64,000 nt of DNA from Sphingomonas vulcanisoli. GTDB taxonomy: Bacteria > Pseudomonadota > Alphaproteobacteria > Sphingomonadales > Sphingomonadaceae. Below are positions 8,031 through 17,431 of this stretch, one piece after another; positions within the stretch are counted from its first letter, which is position 1, and every line of letters begins with the position of its first letter. The notes beneath the pieces are model-generated. The model did no database searches. It saw only the letters and a program-made list of their open reading frames with translations, and was not told the origin of the DNA. The stretch spans positions 186,001-250,000 of the forward strand of contig NZ_JAAOZC010000004.1 in the NCBI RefSeq assembly GCF_011761305.1, read 5' to 3'. A program made the translations under genes and the position numbers.

Positions 8031-8804
8031 ATGACCGCCCGCATCCGCGATATCATTGCCGAGCTGTTCTTGATGACGGCGCTGGGCCTGGTCATGGGGC
8101 TGATCGGGCCGATGGGCAGCTTTGCGATGCCGCTGCTGCCGCGGACGCTTAACTGGATCGCCCTGTCGCTGCTCGGTTACGCCTGCTTCAGGCCCGTGAT
8201 CGCGGCGGGGCAGGTGCTCACGGAACAGACCGGCCTGCCTTATGGGATCGCGCTGGTGCTCGCCTGCGCGATCGCGGCGATCCCGACAGCGGCGATCGTC
8301 TGCTGGCTGGGTGCGGGCTTCCAGATCGATCGGGTCAGCCTGGCGGGCATGACCAAGGTCTATCCTTATGTGCTGATCGTCGGCGGCATCGCCACTGCGG
8401 TCCAGCTGCTGGCCTTCCGCCATCGGACTGCCGCGCCGGCCGCCACGCCTGAGCCCGTTGCCGCGCCCGCCATCGTCGAAGCACCCCCGCCCCGCCCGGC
8501 CTTCCTCGATCGCCTGCCGCCTCACCTTGGCAGCGACCTGCTCGCCCTTGAGAATGAGGACCATTATGTCCGCGCACACACCGCCCAGGGCAGCACGCTG
8601 ATCCTGATGCGGCTGCGCGATGCGGTCGCCGAGCTTGAGGGGATCGAGGGCGCGCGGGTGCATCGCAGCTGGTGGGTGGCGCGCGCTGCGGTGGCGGAGG
8701 TGGTGCGGCGCGATCGGGCGACCGCGCTCCGGCTTGTAAACAAGCTGGACGTGCCCGTCGCGCGCAGCGAATTGCCCGGGCTTCGCGCCAACGGCTGGTT
8801 GTGA
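8031..8804 (+). CDS. Membrane-anchored LytTR family DNA-binding regulator
   Basis: Transcriptional regulator with an N-terminal membrane half (four hydrophobic helices between about residues 8 and 125, e.g. [36 protein letters not shown]), a proline/alanine-rich linker, and a C-terminal LytTR DNA-binding domain. The LytTR signature is seen in [24 protein letters not shown], and [12 protein letters not shown]. There is no receiver domain, so signals would come through the membrane part. The start is ATG 8031 or GTG 8028; GGAGG from the preceding repeat is 10 or 7 nt away. No partner kinase is adjacent. Confidence 0.87.
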   Translation: MTARIRDIIAELFLMTALGLVMGLIGPMGSFAMPLLPRTLNWIALSLLGYACFRPVIAAGQVLTEQTGLPYGIALVLACAIAAIPTAAIVCWLGAGFQIDRVSLAGMTKVYPYVLIVGGIATAVQLLAFRHRTAAPAATPEPVAAPAIVEAPPPRPAFLDRLPPHLGSDLLALENEDHYVRAHTAQGSTLILMRLRDAVAELEGIEGARVHRSWWVARAAVAEVVRRDRATALRLVNKLDVPVARSELPGLRANGWL

Positions 8805-8847
8805 TCCACGCACGCGCCGCTATGAGCCAAGCGCGGGAGGCGACGAC

Positions 8848-9783
8848 ATGAAATTGATGACCGGCAACGCGAACATGGTGCTTGCGCGCGAGATCGCCGC
8901 TTATCTGGAAACCTCGCTCACCGATGCCGCCGTTCGCCGCTTCGCCGATGAGGAAGTGTTCGTCGAAATCCACGAGAATGTCCGCGGCGAGGATGTGTTC
9001 GTCGTCCAATCGACCGGCTACCCGGCCAACGACAATCTGATGGAATTGCTGATCTGCATCGATGCGCTGCGCCGCGCATCGGCCAAGCGCATCACCGCCG
9101 TGATACCCTATTTCGGCTATGCGCGGCAGGATCGGAAGCCCGGCCCGCGCACGCCGATCTCGGCCAAGCTGGTCGCCAACATGATCACCGCCGCGGGCGC
9201 CGATCGCGTTCTCTCCATCGATCTCCATGCCGGGCAGATCCAGGGCTTCTTCGATATTCCGACCGACAATCTCTATGCGGCGCCGGTGATGTCCGCCGAC
9301 ATCAAGGCGCGCTTCGGGGATCGCAATCTGATGGTCGTCTCGCCAGACGTCGGCGGCGTGGTGCGCGCGCGGGCGCTCTCCAAGCGGCTCGACAACGCCC
9401 CCCTCGCCATCGTCGACAAGCGCCGCGAGCGCGCGGGCGAGAGCGAGGTGATGAACATCATCGGCGACGTGCGCGGCCGCTTCTGCATTCTGATCGACGA
9501 TATCGTCGATTCGGCGGGAACGCTCTGCAACGCCGCCGCCGCCCTGCGCGAATCCGGGGCCGAGGATGTCGTCGCTTATGTAACGCACGGCGTGCTTTCG
9601 GGCGGGGCGGTGGCGCGGGTCGATGGATCGGCGCTGCACGAACTGGTGATCACCGATTCGCTGGCGCCGAGCGCGGCGGTGCAGGCATCGGACAAGATCC
9701 GCCTGCTGCCGATCGCGCCTTTGCTCGCCGAAGCGATCAAGCGCATCGCCGACGAAACCTCGGTCTCCAGCCTGTTCGATTAA
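8848..9783 (+). CDS. prs: Ribose-phosphate pyrophosphokinase (PRPP synthase)
   Basis: Makes phosphoribosyl pyrophosphate from ribose 5-phosphate and ATP, feeding purine, pyrimidine, histidine, tryptophan and NAD synthesis. The 311-aa protein has the family landmarks: [16 protein letters not shown] near the N-terminus, the [18 protein letters not shown] flexible loop, [28 protein letters not shown] and the PRPP-binding loop [16 protein letters not shown] 8848 has GGGAGG at suitable spacing. The histidine-pathway gene hisN lies close by on the same strand but behind a divergent gene. Confidence 0.97.
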   Translation: MKLMTGNANMVLAREIAAYLETSLTDAAVRRFADEEVFVEIHENVRGEDVFVVQSTGYPANDNLMELLICIDALRRASAKRITAVIPYFGYARQDRKPGPRTPISAKLVANMITAAGADRVLSIDLHAGQIQGFFDIPTDNLYAAPVMSADIKARFGDRNLMVVSPDVGGVVRARALSKRLDNAPLAIVDKRRERAGESEVMNIIGDVRGRFCILIDDIVDSAGTLCNAAAALRESGAEDVVAYVTHGVLSGGAVARVDGSALHELVITDSLAPSAAVQASDKIRLLPIAPLLAEAIKRIADETSVSSLFD

Positions 9784-9795
9784 AGTCGAATCTCA

Positions 9796-9977
9796 CCCCT
9801 CCCCTTCGGGGGAGGGGACGGGGGTGGGGCAGCGGCGACGGGGCGGCCCGCCCTGAGCGCCTGCCTTGCAGGCCGTCGAAGGGCCCCCGGCGGCGCTTTG
9901 CGGCGCAGCGGCTGAGAGTCTTTTGGGCGCGCAGACGCGCGCACCCACCCCCAACCCCTCCCTTCAAAGGGAGGGGC
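9796..9977. repeat. Palindromic repeat, family A, copy 3 (long variant)
   Basis: Outer arms CCCCTCCCCTTCGGGGGAGG and CCCCTCCCTTCAAAGGGAGG flank a longer centre that includes a GAGCGCCTGCCTTGCAGG part and a GCGCGCAGACGCGCGC hairpin. It lies between the convergent prs and MBL genes. Confidence 0.8.
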
Positions 9978-9987
9978 TGTTACCGCC

Positions 9988-10887
9988 TCACTTGTCGCGC
10001 GGAGGCACCGGGGCGATGATGAAATCGTTGTGGATTTGGCGCTCGCCGGGCGTCGTCAGCGGGGCTTTCAGTCCGGTCTGCAGTTCGGTGATGCTGTCGG
10101 GCGACAGTTCCAGCCGATGCTCGTGCGGGTGGGACGGCGCGCGCTGGGCATAATCCTTGCCCGGCACATCGGTCATCTCGATATGCGCCCCGAGCGCGGC
10201 GCGGATCGGATGCGCGGCGGCGAAGGCCGCGAGGCGGTCCACGCTCGCCCGCTCCTCCTCGATATGGTTGACGGGCACATAGAGCCGGCCGGGATAGAGC
10301 GCATCGCCGGAGAAGAGCAGCTTGAGCTTCGGATCATAGACCATGATGTGTGCGATCTGGTGGCCGGGCGTGGGGATGATGCTCAGCGTACGGCCGCCGA
10401 GATCGAAGGTGCCGATGCTCTTCGGCCAATCGGCGATGCCGAAGGCGCGCGCGACCTCCTCGGGGCTGTGGCCGACCACGATCGTATCGGGGCGATTGGC
10501 GAACTCGGCATCGCCGGCGATATGATCGCCGTGGGAATGGCTATGCGCGACAGTGAGCGACACGGATGTGCGATGGTGGGCCGCCAGCCACTCCTCGATC
10601 AGGCGATCGATGGTGGGGCGGATCTTGAGGCCACCGGCGCCGCTGTCGATCAGCAACGCGCGCTCTTTGCCGAAGACCAGGTAGAGGAACGGCCCTTCGA
10701 AATTGGTCTTGATCGATTGGCGGATGACGAAGGTGTCGGCATCCAGCCGCTGCACCTGCGTTTCCGGCTCGTTCGCGGCGGTGCCATCGATCCACGGCTG
10801 CGCGAACAAGATGGGCGGTGCAGCGGCCGCGAGGGGGGACGCGATCAGCGCCGATGCCAACGCCCATGCCATTGCCGATGTCTTCAT
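9988..10887 (-). CDS. Secreted MBL-fold metallo-hydrolase
   Basis: Metallo-beta-lactamase-fold hydrolase of 299 aa, exported by an N-terminal signal peptide (MKTSAMAWALASALIASPLA, cleaved near AAAAP). The dinuclear metal site motifs are present: HSHSHGDH, TPGHQ, FSGDALY and a late His in LGAHIE. The substrate is unknown; the family includes lactonases, glyoxalase II and subclass B3 beta-lactamases. It is divergent from hisN with a 65-bp gap. Confidence 0.87.
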   Translation of the reverse strand: MKTSAMAWALASALIASPLAAAAPPILFAQPWIDGTAANEPETQVQRLDADTFVIRQSIKTNFEGPFLYLVFGKERALLIDSGAGGLKIRPTIDRLIEEWLAAHHRTSVSLTVAHSHSHGDHIAGDAEFANRPDTIVVGHSPEEVARAFGIADWPKSIGTFDLGGRTLSIIPTPGHQIAHIMVYDPKLKLLFSGDALYPGRLYVPVNHIEEERASVDRLAAFAAAHPIRAALGAHIEMTDVPGKDYAQRAPSHPHEHRLELSPDSITELQTGLKAPLTTPGERQIHNDFIIAPVPPRDK

Positions 10888-10952
10888 GCCGCCTCCTCCG
10901 CTTGCTTGGCTGCTCTATCGCCCATCGACGGCCCCGGGTCATGGGGTTAGAA

Positions 10953-11726
10953 ATGCGTATGGCGCCCGACGATATTGCCCTTGCTCACGCCCTCGCCGAT
11001 GCCGCGGGGGACGTGATCCGGCCCTTTTTCCGCCGCCGCTTCACGATCGAGACCAAGGCGGACGCCTCCCCCGTGACCGAGGTCGATCGCGCGGTGGAGG
11101 CGGCGATCCGCCAACTGCTGGCCGCGCACCGCCCCGACGATGGCGTGATCGGCGAGGAATATGGCGAGGACCGGCCGAAGGCGGAGCGGGTGTGGGTGAT
11201 CGATCCGATCGACGGCACGCGCGCCTTTCTCGCCGGGCGGCCCTTGTTCGGGACGTTGATCGCGCTGCTGGAGGCGGGCGAGCCGGTGCTGGGCGTGATC
11301 GATCAGCCGATCGCGCGCGATCGCTGGCTGGGCGCCAAGGGGGAGCGGACCACGCTCAACGGCGCGCCTGCCGAAACGCGCGCCTGCGCGGCGCTCGCCA
11401 AGGTGCATATCGCCACCACCGGGCCCTCCTATTTCAAGGGCGATAGCTGGGCGGCGTTCGAGCGGCTTCGGGGGGAGTGCCGGGATGTGCTGTGGGGCGG
11501 CGATTGCCACAATTACGGCCTGCTCGCCTCGGGGCATCTCGATTTGGTCGTCGAGGCCGGGCTCAAGCTTTACGATTTCGCCGCTCTGGTGCCGGTGGTG
11601 GAGGGCGCGGGCGGGCGGATGACGGACTGGAACGGGAAGCCGCTCGGCGCGGAGAGCGATGGGCGGGTGATTGCGGCGGGTGATCCGGGGCTGATCGAGG
11701 CGGCGGTGGAGGTGCTGGCCTGCTGA
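10953..11726 (+). CDS. hisN: Histidinol-phosphatase (inositol monophosphatase-like)
   Basis: Probably removes phosphate from L-histidinol phosphate in histidine biosynthesis; the HisN type belongs to the inositol monophosphatase family. Mg2+-site motifs are visible: GEEYG, WVIDPIDGTRAFLAGRPLFG, and the C-terminal WGGDCHNYGLLASG followed by LKLYDFAALVPVVEGAGG. The FLAGRPLFGTLIAL segment fits HisN better than SuhB. Possible starts are ATG 10941, 10953 and 10959; 10953 is preferred because GGGG lies 6 nt upstream. No other his genes are in the window, so the physiological substrate is inferred. Confidence 0.83.
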   Translation: MRMAPDDIALAHALADAAGDVIRPFFRRRFTIETKADASPVTEVDRAVEAAIRQLLAAHRPDDGVIGEEYGEDRPKAERVWVIDPIDGTRAFLAGRPLFGTLIALLEAGEPVLGVIDQPIARDRWLGAKGERTTLNGAPAETRACAALAKVHIATTGPSYFKGDSWAAFERLRGECRDVLWGGDCHNYGLLASGHLDLVVEAGLKLYDFAALVPVVEGAGGRMTDWNGKPLGAESDGRVIAAGDPGLIEAAVEVLAC

Positions 11727-11736
11727 CTCAAACTAC

Positions 11737-11823
11737 CGTTCACCCTGAGCTTGTCGAAGGGCTGTTCTTTTTTTCCGCGATTAAAAACAGAACAGTGCTT
11801 CGACAGGCTCAGCACAAACGGAG
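11737..11823. repeat. Short inverted repeat, family C, copy 2
   Basis: CCGTTCACCCTGAGCTTGTC...GCTTCGACAGGCTCAGCACA: inverted arms around an A/T-rich centre. It separates the convergent hisN and AsmA genes and may end both transcripts. Confidence 0.75.
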
Positions 11824-11838
11824 ATAGGTGATCGCAGC

Positions 11839-13983
11839 TTAGAAAATCCCCAGCACCTTTTTCTTCTTCCCGTCCTTGCTGTCATCCCCCGCAGCCTTGG
11901 CGCTGTTGTCCGCCTTGGTGCCGACGTCCTTGCGGTCCTTGCCCTTCACCGTGCGCTGCGCGGCAGCCGTGTCGCCTGCCAGCACGGGGCCGCAGGCGGC
12001 AGCCTTGGCATCGCCTGGATCGACGAAGGCGATCAGCGCGGCCGGCGGGAACAGTACGCCCAACCCTACTCCGACACCGGCCCGCGCCAGCAATTGCGGC
12101 GTGATGATCTGGATCGACGGCGCCGCGAAATGGCCCTTGATGCCGACCGGCGACTGGCCGCTGAACAGGCTGAACTTCTTGGCATCCGCGCGGAAGGCGA
12201 AATCGAGCGATTCATCCTGGAAGCTGAAGCCGCCCTTCATCGTCATCACATTGGCCTGCGTATCGATCAGCACCGGATCGGCGGCGGCGATGCCGTTGCG
12301 CACCGTGAAGCCGATCAGGCCGCAATTGATCTGCACGGGCTTCTTGAGCTTGTCCTGGAACATGCGCTGCACGAAAACGCCCAGATCGAATTCGCTGAGC
12401 TGGGTATACTTCGTCCAGAAGGTGCCCTGCGGCAGGATGATGGCGATGCGGCCGTTCGATGTGGCGAGGCTCTTGCGCAGCGAATCGCCGGTGCCCTTCA
12501 TCTGGATGCGCGCCTTGATCGTGCCGGTCGTGCCCGCATCGGCCACGCCGAATCGCGCCAGCAGCTTGCCCATCGGCGTTGGCGACATGCGGATATCATA
12601 GTCCGTGATCACCGCCGGCACGCGCGCATTGACCGAGATCGTGCTGGTGACATGGCCACCCGCCATGTCGAAATTGAGCGGGCTGAGCGTGAGCAGGGAT
12701 CGATCGAGCGTCAGCCCCAGCACGATGTTCGAAACCGGGACGAAGGGCTCCTTAATCTCAGCGACCCGATATTTGACGTCCGCATCGAAGGTCTTGATCG
12801 AATCGCTGCGCAGCGGCGCATCGGGCAGGATGCGCGGATAATCACCTTTGCCGTGCTGCGTCGTCGCGGCGGCGGTCGCGCCTTTGGTGGCCAGCGCGGT
12901 CGGGTTATATCCGATGAACGGGCCGATATCGACGATATCGACGTAGCGCGAGGCGATATCCGCGATCAGCTTGATGCGGCCGCCTTCAAGGATCGGCGTC
13001 TCCGGGATCCGCACCGTCAGCGTGCCGGCGAGATCGCTGGCGCCATAGCCGCCGCTCAGCTTGGTAAAGCGCCATTCGTTGCCCACCTTGGTGAGGTGGG
13101 AGCGGAGATGATAAGCGCGGGTATCGGGCACGACCACGCCGAGCAGATCGAACAGGTTGCGCAGATTGGCGCCCCGTGCGGCGACCTGCAGATCGGCGCC
13201 CTCGATAATCGTGGCGCCAGGAAGCGTGCCCGCGGCATCGAGCCGATCGGTGGCCGCGCGGGCGTGAACCTCGAACTTATTGACGCCGCCCGCCGCGAGC
13301 TCGTTTGGGGATTGCTGACTGCCGTAGAAGGTCAGCTTACGCCCGCGCAGCGTGCCATCGCCGGTGAACGTGATCGTGTTGGCGAAGCGATTGTCCTGCG
13401 CGTTGATCGTCGCGAAGCTGACATCGGTGCTGAAGAACATCTGCGGATCGCGATAGCGCAGCGTGGTCCCGCTGACCGCGGCGCGCTCGATCAGCGGCAT
13501 CTGGAACGGGGCGCCCTTGGTGTCGGGCTCGCCGAACGTCCAGGTGTTGGTCTTATGTTTCTTGTCCCACTCCAGATCAACCGCGCCGTCGGTCAGCGTG
13601 ATCCAGTCGACGTGCTTCTTGCCGAAAATCAGCGGAATTGTCTCGAGGCGAAGATCGATGAGTTTTGACTGGAAGAGGTTGGGTTTGGACGCCCAGGTGG
13701 GATTGGAGACCGTCAAGCCCTCGGCCAGAAACTTGATCGCGATGGGATCGAAATAGAGATTGAAGTCGCCGGCCACCTTCGCGTCGCGTTGCGTGTAGCT
13801 GCTCGCATAGCGCTCGAACGTGTGCTTCAGGAAGCGCCCGCGCGTCACGAACAAGATCAGCCAGGCGAGGAAGATCAGCCCCAGCAGCGTGGTGAGGATC
13901 CCCACGATCGTCGCCGTAGCGGTGTGGAGCGGGCGGGGCGCCGGGCTCCGGACGGTCGGATCGGGGTTTACGGACATATCCAT
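11839..13983 (-). CDS. AsmA family protein
   Basis: Large 714-aa envelope protein of the AsmA family. These proteins are anchored in the inner membrane by one N-terminal helix (here ATATIVGILTTLLGLIFLAWLILF, about residues 25-48) and span the periplasm; relatives are linked to phospholipid traffic to the outer membrane. The C-terminal AsmA-like part includes MGKLLARFG, GTIKARIQMKGTGDSLRKSL and a final glycine-rich segment with PQLLARAGVGVGLGVLFPPA, then a Lys-rich tail. ATG 13983 is preceded by GAGAG. Divergent from rpmI. Confidence 0.85.
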   Translation of the reverse strand: MDMSVNPDPTVRSPAPRPLHTATATIVGILTTLLGLIFLAWLILFVTRGRFLKHTFERYASSYTQRDAKVAGDFNLYFDPIAIKFLAEGLTVSNPTWASKPNLFQSKLIDLRLETIPLIFGKKHVDWITLTDGAVDLEWDKKHKTNTWTFGEPDTKGAPFQMPLIERAAVSGTTLRYRDPQMFFSTDVSFATINAQDNRFANTITFTGDGTLRGRKLTFYGSQQSPNELAAGGVNKFEVHARAATDRLDAAGTLPGATIIEGADLQVAARGANLRNLFDLLGVVVPDTRAYHLRSHLTKVGNEWRFTKLSGGYGASDLAGTLTVRIPETPILEGGRIKLIADIASRYVDIVDIGPFIGYNPTALATKGATAAATTQHGKGDYPRILPDAPLRSDSIKTFDADVKYRVAEIKEPFVPVSNIVLGLTLDRSLLTLSPLNFDMAGGHVTSTISVNARVPAVITDYDIRMSPTPMGKLLARFGVADAGTTGTIKARIQMKGTGDSLRKSLATSNGRIAIILPQGTFWTKYTQLSEFDLGVFVQRMFQDKLKKPVQINCGLIGFTVRNGIAAADPVLIDTQANVMTMKGGFSFQDESLDFAFRADAKKFSLFSGQSPVGIKGHFAAPSIQIITPQLLARAGVGVGLGVLFPPAALIAFVDPGDAKAAACGPVLAGDTAAAQRTVKGKDRKDVGTKADNSAKAAGDDSKDGKKKKVLGIF

Positions 13984-14058
13984 TAGGGCTCTCAACCCGT
14001 AATGATCGGGGCAGTTCCGAAGCCGCTGCTCCCCCCGGCCAGGGGAGGATGGAGTCGG

Positions 14059-14087
14059 TTGCCAACACCGCCCTGTTTATCTATAGG
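14059..14087 (+). promoter_or_regulatory. Candidate promoter of rpmI-rplT
   Basis: TTGCCA (14059-14064), a 17-bp spacer and TATAGG (14082-14087) form a sigma-70-like promoter about 90 bp before rpmI. The resulting leader is long enough for ribosomal-protein autoregulation, but I cannot identify a specific L20-binding fold. Confidence 0.5.
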
Positions 14088-14176
14088 CGCCTGCTTCCAG
14101 CGATATCGATGGATTGCCCGGCGAACATGGGCTGCCGCGGCCATCCTCTTTTCCGTCGCTTAACCAGGAGACGAAA

Positions 14177-14380
14177 ATGCCCAAGCTCAAGACGAAGAGC
14201 GGCGTCAAGAAGCGCTTCACCCTGACGGCCACTGGCAAGGTGAAGCATGGCGTCGCCGGCAAGCGCCACCGCCTGATCAGCCACAATGCGAAATATATTC
14301 GCCAGAACCGCCGCACCGATGTGCTTGCCACGCCCGATACGGTGCGCGTCAAGCTCTGGGCGCCGTACGGCCTGAATTGA
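14177..14380 (+). CDS. rpmI: 50S ribosomal protein L35
   Basis: Ribosomal large-subunit protein L35, 67 aa, the usual length. The N-terminus MPKLKTKSGVKKRFTLTATG and the basic core KHGVAGKRHRLISHNAK are characteristic. ATG 14177 has CCAGGAG 7 nt upstream. It is followed after 11 nt by rplT, the conserved L35-L20 pair. Confidence 0.98.
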   Translation: MPKLKTKSGVKKRFTLTATGKVKHGVAGKRHRLISHNAKYIRQNRRTDVLATPDTVRVKLWAPYGLN

Positions 14381-14391
14381 GGAACTGATCC

Positions 14392-14769
14392 ATGGCACGT
14401 GTCAAAAGGGGTGTTACCACCCACGCCAAGCACAAGCGTATCCTAGAGGATGCGAAGGGCTATTATGGCCGCCGCAAGAACACCATCCGCATCGCCCGCC
14501 AGGCGGTGGAGAAGGCCGGGCAATATGCCTATCGCGACCGCAAGGTTAAGAAGCGCACGTTCCGCGGCCTCTGGATCCAGCGCATCAACGCCGCGGTCCG
14601 CACCGAGGGCCTGACCTATGGCGTGTTCATGCACGGCCTGAAGCTGGCCGGCGTCACTCTCGATCGCAAGATCCTCGCGGATCTGGCGATGAATGAGGCC
14701 GCGACGTTCAGCGCCATCGTTGCGCAGGCGAAGGCCGCGCTTCCCGAAGGAGCGCGGGTGGCGGCTTAA
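14392..14769 (+). CDS. rplT: 50S ribosomal protein L20
   Basis: Ribosomal large-subunit protein L20, 125 aa. It has the typical [15 protein letters not shown] start, the long basic helix [20 protein letters not shown] and the C-terminal globular part with [10 protein letters not shown] and [14 protein letters not shown]-like sequence. In many bacteria L20 represses its own operon. In many relatives pheST follows directly; here about 3.9 kb of other genes intervenes. Confidence 0.98.
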   Translation: MARVKRGVTTHAKHKRILEDAKGYYGRRKNTIRIARQAVEKAGQYAYRDRKVKKRTFRGLWIQRINAAVRTEGLTYGVFMHGLKLAGVTLDRKILADLAMNEAATFSAIVAQAKAALPEGARVAA

Positions 14770-14795
14770 GCTCCGGTAAAACGAAACAATGCGAG

Positions 14796-14829
14796 GGGCG
14801 TCGATCGAGAGATCGACGCCCTTTTCGTT
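14796..14829 (+). terminator. Rho-independent terminator of rpmI-rplT
   Basis: Perfect 11-bp stem GGGCGTCGATC/GATCGACGCCC (14796-14806, 14811-14821) with GAGA loop, followed by TTTTCGTTT. An A-rich stretch on the other side makes it potentially bidirectional. Confidence 0.9.
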
Positions 14830-14949
14830 TGATTCGCATGCGGGCTGGATGCAGGTCAACAAATGTGAAGTGGTCGCCGACCCGTAACATTACGGATTGG
14901 GATTTTCCGGGACTTTTGACGAACACGGCGCGGCAATCCAGAGGCGCTT

Positions 14950-15165
14950 GTGATCGACGAACCACCAATCCATCGCGCACCGCAGGGAATCGTGCTCGGC
15001 ATCGCAATCATGGCCCTCTGCTATTTGGCGATATGGGCGGGGTTCCGGCTGCTCACGCCTGCGCCCGCGCTCCAATGCCGGGCCGGCACGGCAAGCCCAC
15101 TTTTGCCGACCGCCAAATGTCATAAGGGCCTTCCCGCAAGATCATGTACCTGTTTGCTGCATTAA
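14950..15165 (+). CDS. Small putative single-span membrane protein
   Basis: An open frame of 71 codons from GTG 14950, with AGAGG 6 nt upstream. Residues about 12-35 (QGIVLGIAIMALCYLAIWAG) form a convincing membrane helix, followed by a Cys-containing tail (LQCRAG, AKCHKG). Its end overlaps the end of the convergent ClC gene by 4 bp. I do not recognise the family. The hydrophobic segment argues for a gene; the short length and GTG start leave real doubt. Confidence 0.4.
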   Translation: MIDEPPIHRAPQGIVLGIAIMALCYLAIWAGFRLLTPAPALQCRAGTASPLLPTAKCHKGLPARSCTCLLH

Positions 15166-16499
15166 GGCAGCTGTCGCGCCGCGAAGGCGCGCGACAATCC
15201 GTGGTAGAGGCGTTCGCGGCAGACCAGCCCCGCCACGGTGTCGGCGATCAGCGCGGTGGCGAGCAGGGGTAGCAGCAGGGCATGGCTGCCGGTGATCTCG
15301 GACAGGATCACCACCGATGTCAGCGGCGCGCGGACGACGCCGGTGAAATAGCCCGCCATGCCGAGCAGCACGACCGCGCCCGCCGGTGCCAGCGGGAACA
15401 GCGGCTTGAGCAGATCGCCCAGCCCCGCCCCCACCGCCAGCGATGGCGCGAACACGCCGCCGGGCATTCCCGAAATCGAAGTTGCCAGCGTCGCCAGGGC
15501 CTTGGCCGAGCCGAACCAGTGCGGGACGTCGGCGCCTTCGATGATATGGCGCGCAGGTGCGTAGCTCGTGCCCCAGGTCATGCCCGTCGCAACCCCGATC
15601 ACCGCAACCGTGACGCCGGAGAGAAAGGCAAGCAGGATCGCATGGCGGCGCATCCAGGCGATCGGGCGTATCGGCGACAACGTCATATCGAGCAGCGCGC
15701 GCGAGAACAGTCCGCCGGCCAGGCCGCCGGCAATCCCGGCGATCGGCGTGACGATCAGCGCCTGGCGCAGCGGCAGGCCGACCGGCACCACGCCGAAATA
15801 AGTGTAATCTCCGGCGATGCCGAGGCTGACCATGCCCGAGACCAGCACCGCGGTCATCACCAGCAAGGTCATGCGCTGATCGTAAGCGGCGGCAAGCTCC
15901 TCGATCGCGATCGTCACGCCGGCCAGCGGCGTGTTGAAGGCCGCCGCGACGCCCGCCGCCCCACCCGCCACCATCACCGAGGCCCTGATCGGCACACGGA
16001 AGATACGGTGCGCCAAGGCCATGATCGCTGCCGAGACCTGCACGGTCGGCCCCTCACGCCCCGTCGACGCGCCGACGAGCAGGCTCCCCACGGTGAGCCC
16101 GAATTTGGCGACCGCGGTCCGCACCGAGACCAGCGACGCCAGCGCGGCCTCCGGATCCTGCCGCGCGACGATCACCTGGGGAATGCCCGAGCCCCGCGCG
16201 TCCGGCGCAAAGCGGCGGGTGAGCCAGGCCAGCGCCGTGAAGCCGATCGGCGTAACGATCAGCGGCGCCCACCAGCGGACTTGGGTCAAATGGAGAAAGG
16301 TGAGGCTTGCCCAATCGGCCGCCTTGGCGAACAACAATGCGACGAGGCCGAGCGCGATCGCGCCCGAGAGCGTTGCGGCGCGCCGCCGCCAGATCGGCGC
16401 CGAGGGGCCATGACGGCGGGTCATCACGCGGATGCGATCGATACGCCGGCGCTGTCGCGCGATTTCCTGGGGAGGATCGGTTACGATCGGCTGGGTCAT
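15162..16499 (-). CDS. ClC family chloride channel / H+-Cl- exchanger
   Basis: Integral membrane anion transporter of the ClC family, 445 aa with about ten helices. All three selectivity motifs are visible: GSGIP (103-107), GREGP (147-151, gating Glu149) and GGVFAP before ALGDLL-type sequence near the C-terminus. The gating Glu supports proton-coupled or gated chloride transport. There is no C-terminal CBS domain. ATG 16499 (MTQPIVTDPP) is the natural start; an upstream extension would be Arg-rich and has no support. Convergent with the small membrane ORF and same strand as the OMP gene. Confidence 0.93.
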   Translation of the reverse strand: MTQPIVTDPPQEIARQRRRIDRIRVMTRRHGPSAPIWRRRAATLSGAIALGLVALLFAKAADWASLTFLHLTQVRWWAPLIVTPIGFTALAWLTRRFAPDARGSGIPQVIVARQDPEAALASLVSVRTAVAKFGLTVGSLLVGASTGREGPTVQVSAAIMALAHRIFRVPIRASVMVAGGAAGVAAAFNTPLAGVTIAIEELAAAYDQRMTLLVMTAVLVSGMVSLGIAGDYTYFGVVPVGLPLRQALIVTPIAGIAGGLAGGLFSRALLDMTLSPIRPIAWMRRHAILLAFLSGVTVAVIGVATGMTWGTSYAPARHIIEGADVPHWFGSAKALATLATSISGMPGGVFAPSLAVGAGLGDLLKPLFPLAPAGAVVLLGMAGYFTGVVRAPLTSVVILSEITGSHALLLPLLATALIADTVAGLVCRERLYHGLSRAFAARQLP

Positions 16500-16540
16500 C
16501 CGCCGCGCCCTACCGGCTGGGGCGCGGGCACGCACCCCTC

Positions 16541-16581
16541 AAAAACGGAAACGCCGGCCCCCGTTCGGAGGGACCGGCGTT
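16541..16581 (-). terminator. Terminator of the outer-membrane barrel gene
   Basis: On the minus strand AACGCCGG...CCGGCGTT (16550-16557/16574-16581) forms a long G/C-rich hairpin followed shortly by a T-run (AAAAA at 16541-16545 on the plus strand). It lies just past the stop of the barrel gene. Confidence 0.8.
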
Positions 16582-16594
16582 GCCGGAGGCAGGA

Positions 16595-17359
16595 TCAGAA
16601 GACGTAGTTGAGCTTGATCACGCCGTTGAAGCCCCGCATGTCGCGACCGACGACATAATAGCCGGTGTTGGCGACGGTGGCGTTCTGCGCACCCGCATAA
16701 GTGTGGTTGCTGCCCAGATCATAATAGGTCAGTTCCGGGCCGAACGAGACGCGGCTCGCCGCGCCGTTGTGGAAGGGGCGGAACTCGCCACCGATGCCGG
16801 CGATCCAGCCCTGCGCGGTGTAGCCGTTGCGGCCCGCGTAGTTCTGCACGCCCGTCGGGCTGTTGAACGCGGCGCTGGCCTTGACCTTGCCGAACGCATA
16901 GCCGCCCGTCGCATAGATCAGGCCGTCACCCAGCGTGTAGCCCGCGCGCAGGCGTGCCGAGCCCATCCACTCCATGCGGTTGCGGATGGTGGTGTTCTGC
17001 TGGGCGCCGGAGGCGGTGGAGCTGCTGATACTCTCGGTGCCGCGCGTGCGGAGGTAGGAGATATCGCCCTCGGGGCCGAACACCCATTTGCCCGACTGGA
17101 AGTTCCAGCCGATCTGGCCGCCGCCGACAAAGCCCGAGCGGTTCAGATTAAGCTGCGAAGGCCGCGCGCCTGAGGCGACCGCTGCCGATGTGCCCGAGCC
17201 GATCCCGGTGATGGTCTGGGTACGGCCGTCATCGAAACCGTAGCCGGCGTGGAGACCGCCGTAGGGGCCCGACCAGGTTGGCGCATCGGCAGTCTGCGCC
17301 GAAGCCGCGCCCGCAACACCGAGAGCCAGCACGCTGGAAAGCAAAAACTTGTACATCAT
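16595..17359 (-). CDS. Outer-membrane beta-barrel protein (porin-like)
   Basis: Exported outer-membrane protein of the OmpA-like/Omp25 barrel type, 254 aa. The signal peptide MYKFLLSSVLALGVAGAASA is followed by WSGPYGGLHAGYGFDDG, alternating strands, and a final strand ending GVIKLNYVF with the C-terminal Phe typical of Bam substrates. The start could be ATG 17359 or 17356; AAGGA lies just upstream. Such Rhizobiales/Sphingomonadales porins are abundant surface proteins. It ends with a strong terminator and has a palindrome upstream. Confidence 0.87.
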   Translation of the reverse strand: MMYKFLLSSVLALGVAGAASAQTADAPTWSGPYGGLHAGYGFDDGRTQTITGIGSGTSAAVASGARPSQLNLNRSGFVGGGQIGWNFQSGKWVFGPEGDISYLRTRGTESISSSTASGAQQNTTIRNRMEWMGSARLRAGYTLGDGLIYATGGYAFGKVKASAAFNSPTGVQNYAGRNGYTAQGWIAGIGGEFRPFHNGAASRVSFGPELTYYDLGSNHTYAGAQNATVANTGYYVVGRDMRGFNGVIKLNYVF

Positions 17360-17415
17360 TTCCGTCCTTGAGAACTTCTTTGGGACGCGCTGAACGCCCT
17401 GGATAGGAAAAGGGC

Positions 17416-17431
17416 GTTGCAGGAATGCAAC
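17416..17431. promoter_or_regulatory. Palindrome upstream of the barrel gene
   Basis: GTTGCAGGAATGCAAC is a perfect 6-bp inverted repeat with a 4-bp centre, about 57 bp before the barrel gene start. It may be a regulator site or a 5' UTR hairpin. Confidence 0.35.
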
